Below, piece by piece: positions 1-6,701 of a stretch of DNA of 7,646 nucleotides; position 1 is the stretch's first letter, and every line of letters starts with the position of its first letter. A model generated the notes under the pieces. It was not told the DNA's origin. It ran no database searches and was given only the letters and a program-made list of their open reading frames with translations. The DNA lies in contig CALIXC010000097.1 in NCBI GenBank assembly GCA_938046755.1, forward strand, positions 1 to 7,646, given 5' to 3'. The position numbers and the translations under genes were made by a program. The DNA comes from an uncultured Lautropia sp. GTDB lineage: Bacteria; Pseudomonadota; Gammaproteobacteria; Burkholderiales; Burkholderiaceae_E.

Positions 1-483
1 GCAGACCAGCAGGCCGCTGGTGTCGCGGTCCAGCCGGTGGACGATGCCGGCCCGCGGCAGCCGGGCGGCCTTCGGGTCGGTATGCAACAGGCCGTTCATG
101 AGGGTGTTGCGCCAGTTTCCGGGGGCGGGATGGGTGACAAGCCCGGCCGGCTTGTCGATGACGGTGATGTCGGCGTCCTGATGGACGATGGCAAGCGGCA
201 CCGGGTCGGGCGCAAAGGCGCTGTCACTTTCCAGCGGCTGCGGTTCGACCTCGATGCTCTCGACGCCCTTCAGGCGCAGCGAAGGCAGCCGTACCTGCTG
301 GTCGACACGCACCGCTCCCAGGGCGATCCAGCGCTGGATGCGTGTGCGCGAGATGCCGTCGAGCCGTTCCTGCAGGTGACGGGTCAGGAACTGGTCCAGC
401 CGCTGGCCCTGCCCCTCACGGGCATCGATGACAAGGAGCGTGTCGGGGGAGGATTCGGTGCTGAGGTCGTCGGACAGGCTCAT
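1..483 (-). CDS. rluD: 23S rRNA pseudouridine synthase RluD, N-terminal half (runs off the window)
   Basis: RluD converts uridines in helix 69 of 23S rRNA to pseudouridine and supports ribosome maturation in the cytoplasm. The visible 161 residues start with MSLSDDL. An S4-like RNA-binding region follows at about residues 25-75 (QRLDQFLTRHL, then SRTRIQRWIALGAVRVD). The RluA/RluD catalytic domain then begins, with KPAGLVTHPAPGN at 111-123 and HRLDRDTSGLLV at 149-160. The aspartate of HRLD, residue 152, is the family's catalytic nucleophile. E. coli RluD has about 326 residues, so roughly half the protein lies left of the window. The ATG at 483 gives a normal family N-terminus, but I see no clear Shine-Dalgarno sequence before it. 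The gene is divergent from bamD. RluC and other RluA-family enzymes share the core motif, but the S4 domain and bamD neighbour favour RluD. Confidence 0.93.
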   Translation of the reverse strand, partial: MSLSDDLSTESSPDTLLVIDAREGQGQRLDQFLTRHLQERLDGISRTRIQRWIALGAVRVDQQVRLPSLRLKGVESIEVEPQPLESDSAFAPDPVPLAIVHQDADITVIDKPAGLVTHPAPGNWRNTLMNGLLHTDPKAARLPRAGIVHRLDRDTSGLLVC

Positions 484-506
484 GATGATGGTGGGGCGGT
501 GGGAAC

Positions 507-563
507 GGCCGGAAGCGGAAGGATGCCGGGCGAGGCGGGTTGGCGGCTCGTGCGCTTTCGGCC
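507..563. repeat. 11-base inverted repeat in the rluD leader
   Basis: GGCCGGAAGCG at 507-517 and CGCTTTCGGCC at 553-563 are inverted copies with one mismatch, separated by 35 bases. In a plus-strand transcript the mismatch would be a G-U pair. In the expected minus-strand rluD transcript it would be an A-C mismatch. The element lies between the probable rluD promoter area and its start codon. It is not followed by a T run, so it is not an obvious intrinsic terminator. A chance origin in GC-rich DNA is possible. Confidence 0.35.
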
Positions 564-570
564 GGCCTGG

Positions 571-600
571 CGTCTAGTTTAGTCAATAGTTGTCCATAGA
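571..600 (-). promoter_or_regulatory. AT-rich patch, possible rluD promoter or operator
   Basis: This is the only AT-rich stretch in the 484-690 region. Read on the minus strand it contains TGGACA (596-591), TTGACT (586-581) and TAAACT (581-576), each resembling part of a sigma-70 promoter. No pair has correct 16-18 base spacing, so the exact promoter cannot be fixed. If TAAACT is a -10 box, the rluD leader would be about 85 bases. The patch also holds an imperfect dyad, GACTA-aac-TAGAC. Placement as the rluD promoter is inferred from position and composition only. Confidence 0.3.
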
Positions 601-673
601 CGGTGTCGGGATGGCGTGAAGGCAGGCCGTGACCATCCGATACGCGTCGTGGCTGCCCGGGCGACAGGGCGTT

Positions 674-704
674 TTGCGCGCGCCGCTGGGGGGCTGTCTA
701 TAAT
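674..704 (+). promoter_or_regulatory. bamD promoter, sigma-70 type
   Basis: A perfect TATAAT -10 hexamer sits at 699-704 in otherwise GC-rich sequence. The best -35 candidate is TTGCGC at 674-679, with a long 19-base spacer, so recognition may depend mainly on the -10. Transcription would begin near 711, leaving a leader of about 20 bases before the bamD start at 732. Confidence 0.6.
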
Positions 705-717
705 CGGCCGCTTATTC

Positions 718-723
718 GGAGGA
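718..723 (+). promoter_or_regulatory. bamD ribosome binding site (GGAGGA)
   Basis: GGAGGA lies 8 bases before the ATG at 732, which is ideal spacing. The ATG at 724 touches the site directly, cannot use it, and leads only to a short other-frame reading that ends at 822. This site therefore supports 732 as the bamD start over the in-frame ATGs at 753 and 819, neither of which has a comparable site. Confidence 0.65.
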
Positions 724-731
724 ATGTTCGG

Positions 732-1811
732 ATGTGGCAAGGCAGCAGGCAGATGGCAAGGCAGCATGATGCGGACGCAGCGCCGGAGACGGGTCTCGGG
801 GGGCTTCGTGCCGCCGGGATGACCGATGACCGCGTGCAGCGCACCCGCGCCGCCCATGCCAGCAGGGCCACGGCACGTCGTGCCTCGGCCTGGCTGGCAG
901 TGGTGGCTGCAGGTGTGCTGCTGGCAGGCTGTGCGTCCACCGACAAGGACCCCACCGCAAACTGGACGGCCGAGCAGCTGTATGCCGATGCCAAGGCGGA
1001 TCTGGACGCGGGCAACTGGGCCAGTGCCATCAAGGGCATGGAGCGGCTGGAGTCGCGCTATCCGTTTGGCAGCTATGCGCAGCAGGCGCAGCTGGACATT
1101 GCCTGGGCGCACTACAAGGAAGGCGACCGGGCCGAGGCGCTCTCTGCGATCGACCGTTTCATCCGGCTGCATCCGGCCCACGAGCGGCTGGACTATGCGT
1201 ATTACCTGAAGGGACTCGTGAACTTCAGCAACGGCACCGGGCTGATTGCCCGCTGGGCGGGCCAGGACGCTTCCGAGCGCGACCTGGCAGCCACGCGCGA
1301 GGCCTATGACGCCTTCCAGCAGGTGGTGAACCGCTTCCCGCAAAGCCGCTACCGCGAGGATTCGATTGCACGGATGCGCTCGCTGGTCAACAGCATGGCC
1401 TCAGGCGAGGTGCATGTGGCGCGCTTCTACCTCAGCCGCGGGGCCTACGTGGCCTCGGCCAACCGGGCGCAGGGGGTGCTGTCTTCCTATCAGGGCACGC
1501 CGGCCACGGAGGATGCGCTGAACATCCTGGCCACCTCGTACGATCGGCTGAACCTCCCGGACCTGCGTGACGACACGGTGCGGGTGCTGGCACGCACCTG
1601 GCCCCAGAGCGCCTATCTGAAGAATTTCCCCAAGCCGAAGGATCCGGATCCGAACGCGGTGCGGCCGGCTGACGCCAACACGGCGCCCTTGCAGACGGCC
1701 CCGCTAATTCCGGACCTGCCCGAATCGCTTCGCCAGAATCCGGACACGGGAGGCGGTGATTCCGGCAGTGCGCCGGCACCGAACCCGATGGAAGGAATGC
1801 CGGGGATCTGA
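732..1811 (+). CDS. bamD: Outer membrane protein assembly factor BamD (ComL lipoprotein)
   Basis: BamD is the essential lipoprotein of the BAM complex. It sits on the periplasmic face of the outer membrane and, with BamA, folds beta-barrel proteins. The 359-residue product has a hydrophobic segment (WLAVVAAGVLLAG, 54-66) ending in a lipobox with the lipidated cysteine at 67. The next residues are Ala-Ser, not the inner-membrane retention Asp. TPR-like helices fill about residues 75-295, including AEQLYADAKADLDAGNW, the YYLKGL segment, and a block around ARFYLSRGAYVASANRAQ that is typical of the family. Residues from about 300 are Pro/Ala/Gly-rich and probably disordered. The protein is longer than usual (E. 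coli about 245) at both ends: 66 residues precede the cysteine. Starting at the ATG at 819 would leave a more normal 36, but the Shine-Dalgarno sequence supports 732. The gene is divergent from rluD, a common pairing, and convergent with dinG. Confidence 0.93.
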   Translation: MWQGSRQMARQHDADAAPETGLGGLRAAGMTDDRVQRTRAAHASRATARRASAWLAVVAAGVLLAGCASTDKDPTANWTAEQLYADAKADLDAGNWASAIKGMERLESRYPFGSYAQQAQLDIAWAHYKEGDRAEALSAIDRFIRLHPAHERLDYAYYLKGLVNFSNGTGLIARWAGQDASERDLAATREAYDAFQQVVNRFPQSRYREDSIARMRSLVNSMASGEVHVARFYLSRGAYVASANRAQGVLSSYQGTPATEDALNILATSYDRLNLPDLRDDTVRVLARTWPQSAYLKNFPKPKDPDPNAVRPADANTAPLQTAPLIPDLPESLRQNPDTGGGDSGSAPAPNPMEGMPGI

Positions 1812-1827
1812 TTCCGGGCGTGGCGGG

Positions 1828-4008
1828 TCAGTGTTCCGCCAGAAAGTCCAGCGCCTCCTCGAAGCTCTCCAGTCGCCGGAACGGGGGCAGGCTGGAGAGG
1901 ATTCTGGCGCCATAGCTGCGGGTGCGCAGGCGCTCGTCGCAGATCACCAGCAGGCCCCGGTCGGTTTCCGTGCGGATGAGCCGACCTGCGCCCTGCTTGA
2001 GCGCCAGCGTGGCCTGCGGCAGGGCCAGTTCCCGGAAGGCATGTTGGCCGCTGCGGGCCATGGCCTGGCTGCGGGCGCGGAAGATCGGGTCGTCGGGCGG
2101 TGCAAAGGGCAGCTTGTCGATGATGACCAGCGAGAGCTTGTCGCCGGCGATGTCCACGCCTTCCCAGAAGCCGGCCGATCCCACCAGGACAGCGGCCTCG
2201 GCCTCACGAAAGCGCGTCATCAGTTCATGACGCGGTGCTTCGCCCTGCATCAGCACATCGATGTCGTCACCGGCCTGAGCGCGCAGCTGTTCGGCAATGG
2301 TGCGCATGGCGCGCAGCGTCGTGCACAGCACGAAGGCACGGCCGCGGTTGCGGCGGATCAGCGGCCAGGCCTGGCGGGCCACCCGCTCGGGAAAGTCCGG
2401 CGCCGTGGGACTGCCCAGTCCGCGCGGGATCCACAGGGCTGCCTGCTGGGGATAGTCGAAGGGGCTGGCCACCTGCATCTGCCAGGCTTCGGGCATGCCC
2501 ATCTGGCGGGCGAAGTGCGCCAGGCTGTCGTCCACGGCCAGGGTGGCCGACACGAAGATCCAGGTGCCGCCCAGGTGCTCGCGCTGCTCGGCAAAGCGCT
2601 GGGCGACCGACAGCGGCGTGGTGCGAAGCTGGGCGTGGTTGTCGGTGGTCTGGGCCCAGAGGATCAGGTCGTCGGTGGATTCGGTGGGCTCAGCCGGTGA
2701 AGCGGGCGTGAGTTCGGCCGCGATGCCGGCAAAGACCGACGCGGCCGGCTCCCCTGCCCGTCCACCTGATTCGGATCCGGACGCAGTGGAAGTCGCGGGT
2801 TCCTGCGGATCGGGCCTGGCCGGGTGGCTTTCGGGATGGCAGGCGCGATCAAAGGCCCGGTGCCAGTGGCGCAGCCGGCCCAGCAGCTCCAGCGTGCGCT
2901 CCTGCAGATGGGTCAGGTCAGCCGAGGCGGCAGCGACCGGGCGCAGGGCTTCGGCGTGCTCTTCCAGCACTTCCTCCACATCGGGCAGCACGTCGCTCAG
3001 CCATTCGTTCACGTCCTGGGCGTCGGCGGCCTGAAGTTCATCCAGCCCCAGACGAAGCATGCCGGGCGGTAGGGCCAGCCGCAGCCGGCCGGCCACCTGC
3101 TCCAGCTGACGGTACAGCCCGGGCCAATCGGCCAGACCGGGGGCGTCCTGGTTGCCGGTTCGCAGGCTCTCGCGCCCCAGATCCAGCAGCTGGCGGGTGG
3201 AGACGGTGTTGCCGAAGAACTCGGTGGCGATGTCGGGCAGCTGATGGGCCTCATCGAAGATGAGGATGTCGGCCTTGGGCAGGAAGTCGCCGATGGCGTC
3301 GTCCTTGAGTGACAGATCGGCGCAGAACAGGTGGTGGTTGACGATCAGCACGTCGGCCTTCTGGGCCTGCTGACGGGCCTTCATCAACGGACAGTGGCGC
3401 AGCTCCGGGCAGTCCTGTCCCAGGCAGTTGTCGCGGGTGGAGGTGGCGAACTGCCAGGCGGGGTCTTCTTCGGAGAGCTGGGTGCATCCGGCGCGGTCGC
3501 CGGTCTCGCTGAGGGCTGCAAAGCGCTCGATGATCCGCAGGCGCGCCGGGATCTGGGGATCGCGAAAGCGCCCGTCACGCAGCGCACGCGACAAGTGAAC
3601 GGGGCAGACATAGTTGGCACGGCCCTTGAGCACCGCCACGGCGGCATCGCTGCCCAGGGCCTGCCGGATGCGCGGCACGTCGCGCTGATGGAGCTGGTCC
3701 TGCAGCTGGCGGGTGGCGGTGGAGAGCAGCACGCGCTTGCCCGAAAGCAGCGCGGGCACCAGGTACGCAAAGGTCTTGCCGATGCCGGTCCCGGCATCGA
3801 CCATCAGTACGGCCTGGGCGTCGATGGCATCGGCAATGGCCTCGGCCATTTCCTGCTGACCGGGGCGCTGCCGGTAGCCGGAATCCTCCCTTGCCAGTGC
3901 TCCCCGGGGCCCGAAGGCGGTGCGGGTGGCTTCCAGCAGGGCGTCGTCGGAGTCGGCTTCCTCGGCGGTGGATGGGTTGGACAAGGTGGGTGCAGGCGTA
4001 TCGGGCAA
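1828..4008 (-). CDS. dinG: ATP-dependent DNA helicase, DinG/YoaA family (XPD-like, iron-sulfur)
   Basis: This superfamily 2 helicase unwinds DNA 5'-to-3' and is linked to repair, R-loop removal and replication through obstacles. With the start used here it has 726 residues (E. coli DinG 716). Walker A is AGTGIGKT at 72-79, and the DEAH box is at 252-255 within ILIFDEAH. The four iron-sulfur ligands are Cys135, Cys195, Cys200 and Cys206. Their C-x4-C-x5-C spacing matches the 194/199/205 ligands of E. coli DinG. NHHLF is at 224-228, a motif V-like GFWEGVDIAGD lies near the C-terminus, and motif VI, QGAGRLIR, is at 672-679. The frame stays open upstream to an ATG at 4419, but that part overlaps zapE and reads as its shadow. 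No ATG lies between zapE and the conserved core. I chose TTG at 4008, preceded by CAGG at a usable distance; TTG at 3984 is an alternative. A Pro/Ser/Glu-rich insert lies at about 388-444. It could equally be named yoaA. Confidence 0.88.
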   Translation of the reverse strand: MPDTPAPTLSNPSTAEEADSDDALLEATRTAFGPRGALAREDSGYRQRPGQQEMAEAIADAIDAQAVLMVDAGTGIGKTFAYLVPALLSGKRVLLSTATRQLQDQLHQRDVPRIRQALGSDAAVAVLKGRANYVCPVHLSRALRDGRFRDPQIPARLRIIERFAALSETGDRAGCTQLSEEDPAWQFATSTRDNCLGQDCPELRHCPLMKARQQAQKADVLIVNHHLFCADLSLKDDAIGDFLPKADILIFDEAHQLPDIATEFFGNTVSTRQLLDLGRESLRTGNQDAPGLADWPGLYRQLEQVAGRLRLALPPGMLRLGLDELQAADAQDVNEWLSDVLPDVEEVLEEHAEALRPVAAASADLTHLQERTLELLGRLRHWHRAFDRACHPESHPARPDPQEPATSTASGSESGGRAGEPAASVFAGIAAELTPASPAEPTESTDDLILWAQTTDNHAQLRTTPLSVAQRFAEQREHLGGTWIFVSATLAVDDSLAHFARQMGMPEAWQMQVASPFDYPQQAALWIPRGLGSPTAPDFPERVARQAWPLIRRNRGRAFVLCTTLRAMRTIAEQLRAQAGDDIDVLMQGEAPRHELMTRFREAEAAVLVGSAGFWEGVDIAGDKLSLVIIDKLPFAPPDDPIFRARSQAMARSGQHAFRELALPQATLALKQGAGRLIRTETDRGLLVICDERLRTRSYGARILSSLPPFRRLESFEEALDFLAEH

Positions 4009-4033
4009 GACGATGCCTGGATGGCAACGGGAA

Positions 4034-4070
4034 GGCCCCGATGATAAAGGGATGGGCCCGGGAAAGAACA
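4034..4070 (-). promoter_or_regulatory. Possible dinG promoter
   Basis: In the zapE-dinG gap the minus strand carries TATCAT at 4046-4041, inside the AT-rich stretch TTTATCAT. It matches the -10 consensus at four of six positions. The -35 region about 17 bases upstream (around GTTCTT) is poor. A start near 4034 would give a leader of about 25 bases to the TTG at 4008. dinG could instead be read through from zapE. Confidence 0.3.
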
Positions 4071-4109
4071 GGCCGGGCACAGCCGCTGTGGCAGGAAGAT
4101 GCCATGCGT

Positions 4110-5213
4110 TCAGCCCAGCCGGTCCGCCTGGGCGCGGCGCGCCTCGTTGCGGTAGGTGTCGGACTGCATCTCGTGCAGGCGGCTGGCGGTGCGGACGAAC
4201 TCGTGGGCCATGGCGCCTGACGTGTAGAGCTGGTCGGGTGGCACCTCGGCCGAAATGACCAGGTTGACCTTCTGGTCGTAGAGCACGTCGATGAGCCAGG
4301 TGAAGCGCCGGGCCTCGGAGGCCATGCGCGAATCCATCTGCGGCACGTCCGATAGCATGACGGTGTCGAAGCGCGAGGCGATGTCCAGATAGTCGTTCTG
4401 TGAACGGGCGGTCCGGCACAGGGTGTCGAAGTCGAACCAGACCACCTCATCGGCGCAGCGCACGGCGCGAAGCGGCCGGTTCTCGACGATCAGCTCGGGC
4501 GAGATCTCGGCGCCGTCGGAAAGGCGCGCAAAGGCCGCTTCCATGGCGGTGCGGTTGGCGTCATTCAGTGGCGACAGGTAGGCCGGCACGCCCTTGATGG
4601 TGAGCTGCCGGTAGTCGGTGCCGACATCGACCGACATCACGTCCAGATTCCGGTTCAGCAGTGCGATGGCCGGCAGGATGGCATCGCGGTGCAGGCCGTC
4701 CGGATACAGGGCATCCGGCACGTAGTTGCTGGTCATGACGAAGACCAGGCGATGCTGGAAGAACGCGTGCAGCAGGCGCTCCAGGATCATTGCATCGGCG
4801 ATGTCCGAAATATGGAACTCGTCGAAGCAGATGATGGCGTAGCGCTCGGCAGCGCGGCGGGCCACCTCGTCGAGCGGGTTGGCCATGGCCTTGAGGGTGC
4901 GCAGCTCCTGGTGCACGGCCCGCATGAATTCGTGGAAATGCAGGCGGGTCTTGCGGGGCGTGGGCAGGGCCTCGAAGAAGCAGTCCATCAGGAAGCTCTT
5001 GCCGCGCCCCACGCCGCCATACATCCAGACGCCGCGCGGCGGTACCTTGCCGCGCGACATCAGCCGCTTCAACAGGCCGCCGGGGCGGTTGTCGAAGTCG
5101 GCCAGCTCGTCGGCCAGCTTCTGCAGTCGTTCGATGGCGGCCCGCTGGGCCGAGTCGGCCGTGTAGCCGCGCTCGGCCAGCCGGGCTTCGTAGCGATCGA
5201 TGACGTTGGGCAT
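4110..5213 (-). CDS. zapE: Cell division protein ZapE (AFG1/LACE1-like ATPase)
   Basis: ZapE is a peripheral AAA-type ATPase that interacts with FtsZ and destabilises Z-ring polymers in E. coli, mainly under stress. Related eukaryotic AFG1/LACE1 proteins act in mitochondrial protein quality control. The 367-residue protein has Walker A GGVGRGKS at 66-73 and Walker B IICFDE at 127-132, followed by HISDIADAMIL, a hallmark of the family. HFHEFM at 92-97 and VFVMTSN (the sensor 1 region) are also typical. Length is normal for the family. I chose ATG at 5213 because MPNVIDRYEARLAERGY aligns with the usual N-terminus. A GTG at 5234, directly after the lpdA stop codon, would add seven residues. Neither has a visible Shine-Dalgarno sequence, so translation is probably coupled to lpdA. 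Its position just after the 2-oxoglutarate dehydrogenase genes recurs in Burkholderiales, from general knowledge. Confidence 0.93.
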   Translation of the reverse strand: MPNVIDRYEARLAERGYTADSAQRAAIERLQKLADELADFDNRPGGLLKRLMSRGKVPPRGVWMYGGVGRGKSFLMDCFFEALPTPRKTRLHFHEFMRAVHQELRTLKAMANPLDEVARRAAERYAIICFDEFHISDIADAMILERLLHAFFQHRLVFVMTSNYVPDALYPDGLHRDAILPAIALLNRNLDVMSVDVGTDYRQLTIKGVPAYLSPLNDANRTAMEAAFARLSDGAEISPELIVENRPLRAVRCADEVVWFDFDTLCRTARSQNDYLDIASRFDTVMLSDVPQMDSRMASEARRFTWLIDVLYDQKVNLVISAEVPPDQLYTSGAMAHEFVRTASRLHEMQSDTYRNEARRAQADRLG

Positions 5214-5234
5214 GGTGTGACGAGCCGATGGCAC

Positions 5235-6686
5235 TTACATGTTGAGTGCGCGTTTCTCGACCGCGAGCGCTGCCTCGCGCACCGCCTCGGACATCGACGG
5301 GTGCGGGTGGCAGATGCGGGCGATGTCCTCGGACGAGGCCTTGAACTCCATGGCCACTACGGCTTCGGCGATCAGGTCGGATGCGCCAGCCCCGATGATG
5401 TGCACGCCTAGGACCTCGTCGGTCTTCTCGTCAGCCAGGATCTTGACGAAGCCGTCGGCCGCCATCATGCCCAATGCCCGGCCATTGGCCATGAACGGGA
5501 ACTGGCCGACGCGGTAGGCGCGTCCCTCGGCCTTGAGCTGCGCCTCGTTCTTGCCCACCCAGGCGATCTCGGGCGAGGTGTAGATGACGTAGGGGATGCA
5601 GTTGTAGTCGAGGTGCGGCTTCTGGCCGACGATGCGCTCGGCCACGGCCACACCCTCTTCCTCGCCCTTGTGCGCCAGCATGGGGCCGCGCACCACGTCA
5701 CCGATGGCGTAGATGTTGGGCACACTGGTGCGGCACTCGTCGTCGACGGGGATGAAGCCGCGCTCGTCGGTGGCCAGACCCACGGTGTCGAGCGTGAGCC
5801 CTTCGGTGTTGGGCACCCGGCCGATCGAGACGATCAGGCGGTCGGAAGCGATGCTGTGGGCCTTGCCGTTGGCATCTTCATAGTGCACGGTGACGCTGCC
5901 ACCCTTGCCGTTCTTGCCGGCGGCGACCTTCACCTCACCGATCTTCACGCCCAGCTCGAAGGCCAGCCCCTGCTTGCGGAAGATCTTCTCGGCCTCCTTG
6001 GCCACGGCTGCATCGCAGCCGCCCAGGAAGGACGGAGCCATCTCCAGCACGGTGACTTCCGCACCCAGGCGGCGCCACACCGAGCCCAGCTCCAGACCGA
6101 TGACGCCGGCACCGATGACGGTGAGCTTCTTCGGCACGCTGTCGAAGGCCAGTGCGCCCTCGTTGTCGCAGACCAGCACGTTGTCGACCGGCACGTTGGG
6201 CAGGTGACGCGCCTTCGAGCCGGTGGCGATGATGACGTTGCGGGCCTGGATGATCTCGTACTCGCCCTCGTCGGGCTGCAGTTCGAGACGGACCGCCTCA
6301 CCCTCACGGCCGATGAAGCGACCATGGCCCTTCAGCCAGGTGATCTTGTTCTTGCGGAACAGGAACTCGATGCCCTGGGTCATCTTGGAGACGATGGCGT
6401 CCTTGCGGTCCAGCATCTTCTTGATGTCGATGGAAACATCCTTGACCGTGATGCCATGGCCTTCCAGGCCGTGCTTGGCGTGCTCGTAGGACTCACTGGA
6501 GGCCAGGAGCGCCTTGGACGGGATGCAGCCCACGTTCAGGCAGGTGCCGCCCAGCGCGTTCTTGCCGGCCGGGTTCTTCCATTTCTCGATGCAGGCGACC
6601 TTCAGGCCCAGCTGTGCAGCCCGGATGGCGGCAATGTAGCCGCCAGGGCCGGCACCGATCACGACGACGTCGAATTCAAGGGACAT
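5235..6686 (-). CDS. lpdA: Dihydrolipoamide dehydrogenase, E3 of the 2-oxoglutarate dehydrogenase complex
   Basis: E3 is a flavoprotein that reoxidises the dihydrolipoyl arm of E2 and passes electrons through FAD to NAD+, in the cytoplasm. The 483-residue protein shows the N-terminal FAD-binding motif GAGPGG at 11-16. The redox-active disulfide is Cys49/Cys54 in GGTCLNVGC. The NAD-binding motif GAGVIG lies near 190. The C-terminal dimer interface contains HPHPSMSE at 460-467, where His462 and Glu467 form the catalytic dyad with the same five-residue spacing as His444/Glu449 of E. coli. All key residues are present and length is normal. An excellent GGAGGAAG ribosome site at 6700-6693 lies six bases before the ATG. 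The gene begins 15 bases after the odhB stop and ends directly at the zapE GTG codon. Adjacency to odhB suggests this copy serves the 2-oxoglutarate complex (often called odhL) rather than pyruvate dehydrogenase. Confidence 0.96.
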   Translation of the reverse strand: MSLEFDVVVIGAGPGGYIAAIRAAQLGLKVACIEKWKNPAGKNALGGTCLNVGCIPSKALLASSESYEHAKHGLEGHGITVKDVSIDIKKMLDRKDAIVSKMTQGIEFLFRKNKITWLKGHGRFIGREGEAVRLELQPDEGEYEIIQARNVIIATGSKARHLPNVPVDNVLVCDNEGALAFDSVPKKLTVIGAGVIGLELGSVWRRLGAEVTVLEMAPSFLGGCDAAVAKEAEKIFRKQGLAFELGVKIGEVKVAAGKNGKGGSVTVHYEDANGKAHSIASDRLIVSIGRVPNTEGLTLDTVGLATDERGFIPVDDECRTSVPNIYAIGDVVRGPMLAHKGEEEGVAVAERIVGQKPHLDYNCIPYVIYTSPEIAWVGKNEAQLKAEGRAYRVGQFPFMANGRALGMMAADGFVKILADEKTDEVLGVHIIGAGASDLIAEAVVAMEFKASSEDIARICHPHPSMSEAVREAALAVEKRALNM

Positions 6687-6701
6687 GATGTTCTTCCTCC
6701 C

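Noticed and set aside
37..582. 181-residue plus-strand open frame antisense to rluD
   Set aside because: The minus strand encodes the S4 domain and the catalytic HRLDRDTSG motif of RluD.
579..1343. 254-residue minus-strand open frame across the bamD promoter and 5' half
   Set aside because: It is antisense to the lipobox and TPR-coding region of bamD and has no recognisable domain.
1821..1841. Possible bidirectional terminator between bamD and dinG (TGGCGG...CCGCCA)
   Set aside because: The stem is only six pairs with a nine-base loop, overlaps the last codons of dinG, and has no T run on either side.
1756..2700. 314-residue plus-strand open frame overlapping the bamD end and antisense to dinG
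   Set aside because: Composition is typical of a shadow frame, and dinG carries the complete helicase motifs on the other strand.
3331..4044. 237-residue plus-strand open frame antisense to the 5' part of dinG
   Set aside because: It is opposite the iron-sulfur and Walker A regions of dinG and has no motif of its own.
4078..4098. CACAGCCGCTGTG hairpin after zapE as a terminator
   Set aside because: The stem is very short with a tiny loop and no T run, so it does not resemble an intrinsic terminator.
4009..4419. N-terminal extension giving an 863-residue DinG
   Set aside because: It overlaps zapE by about 310 bases in a different frame and is Arg/His/Pro-rich with no family similarity.
4689..5411. 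240-residue plus-strand open frame antisense to zapE and the end of lpdA
   Set aside because: It spans two real genes on the other strand and has shadow-like composition.
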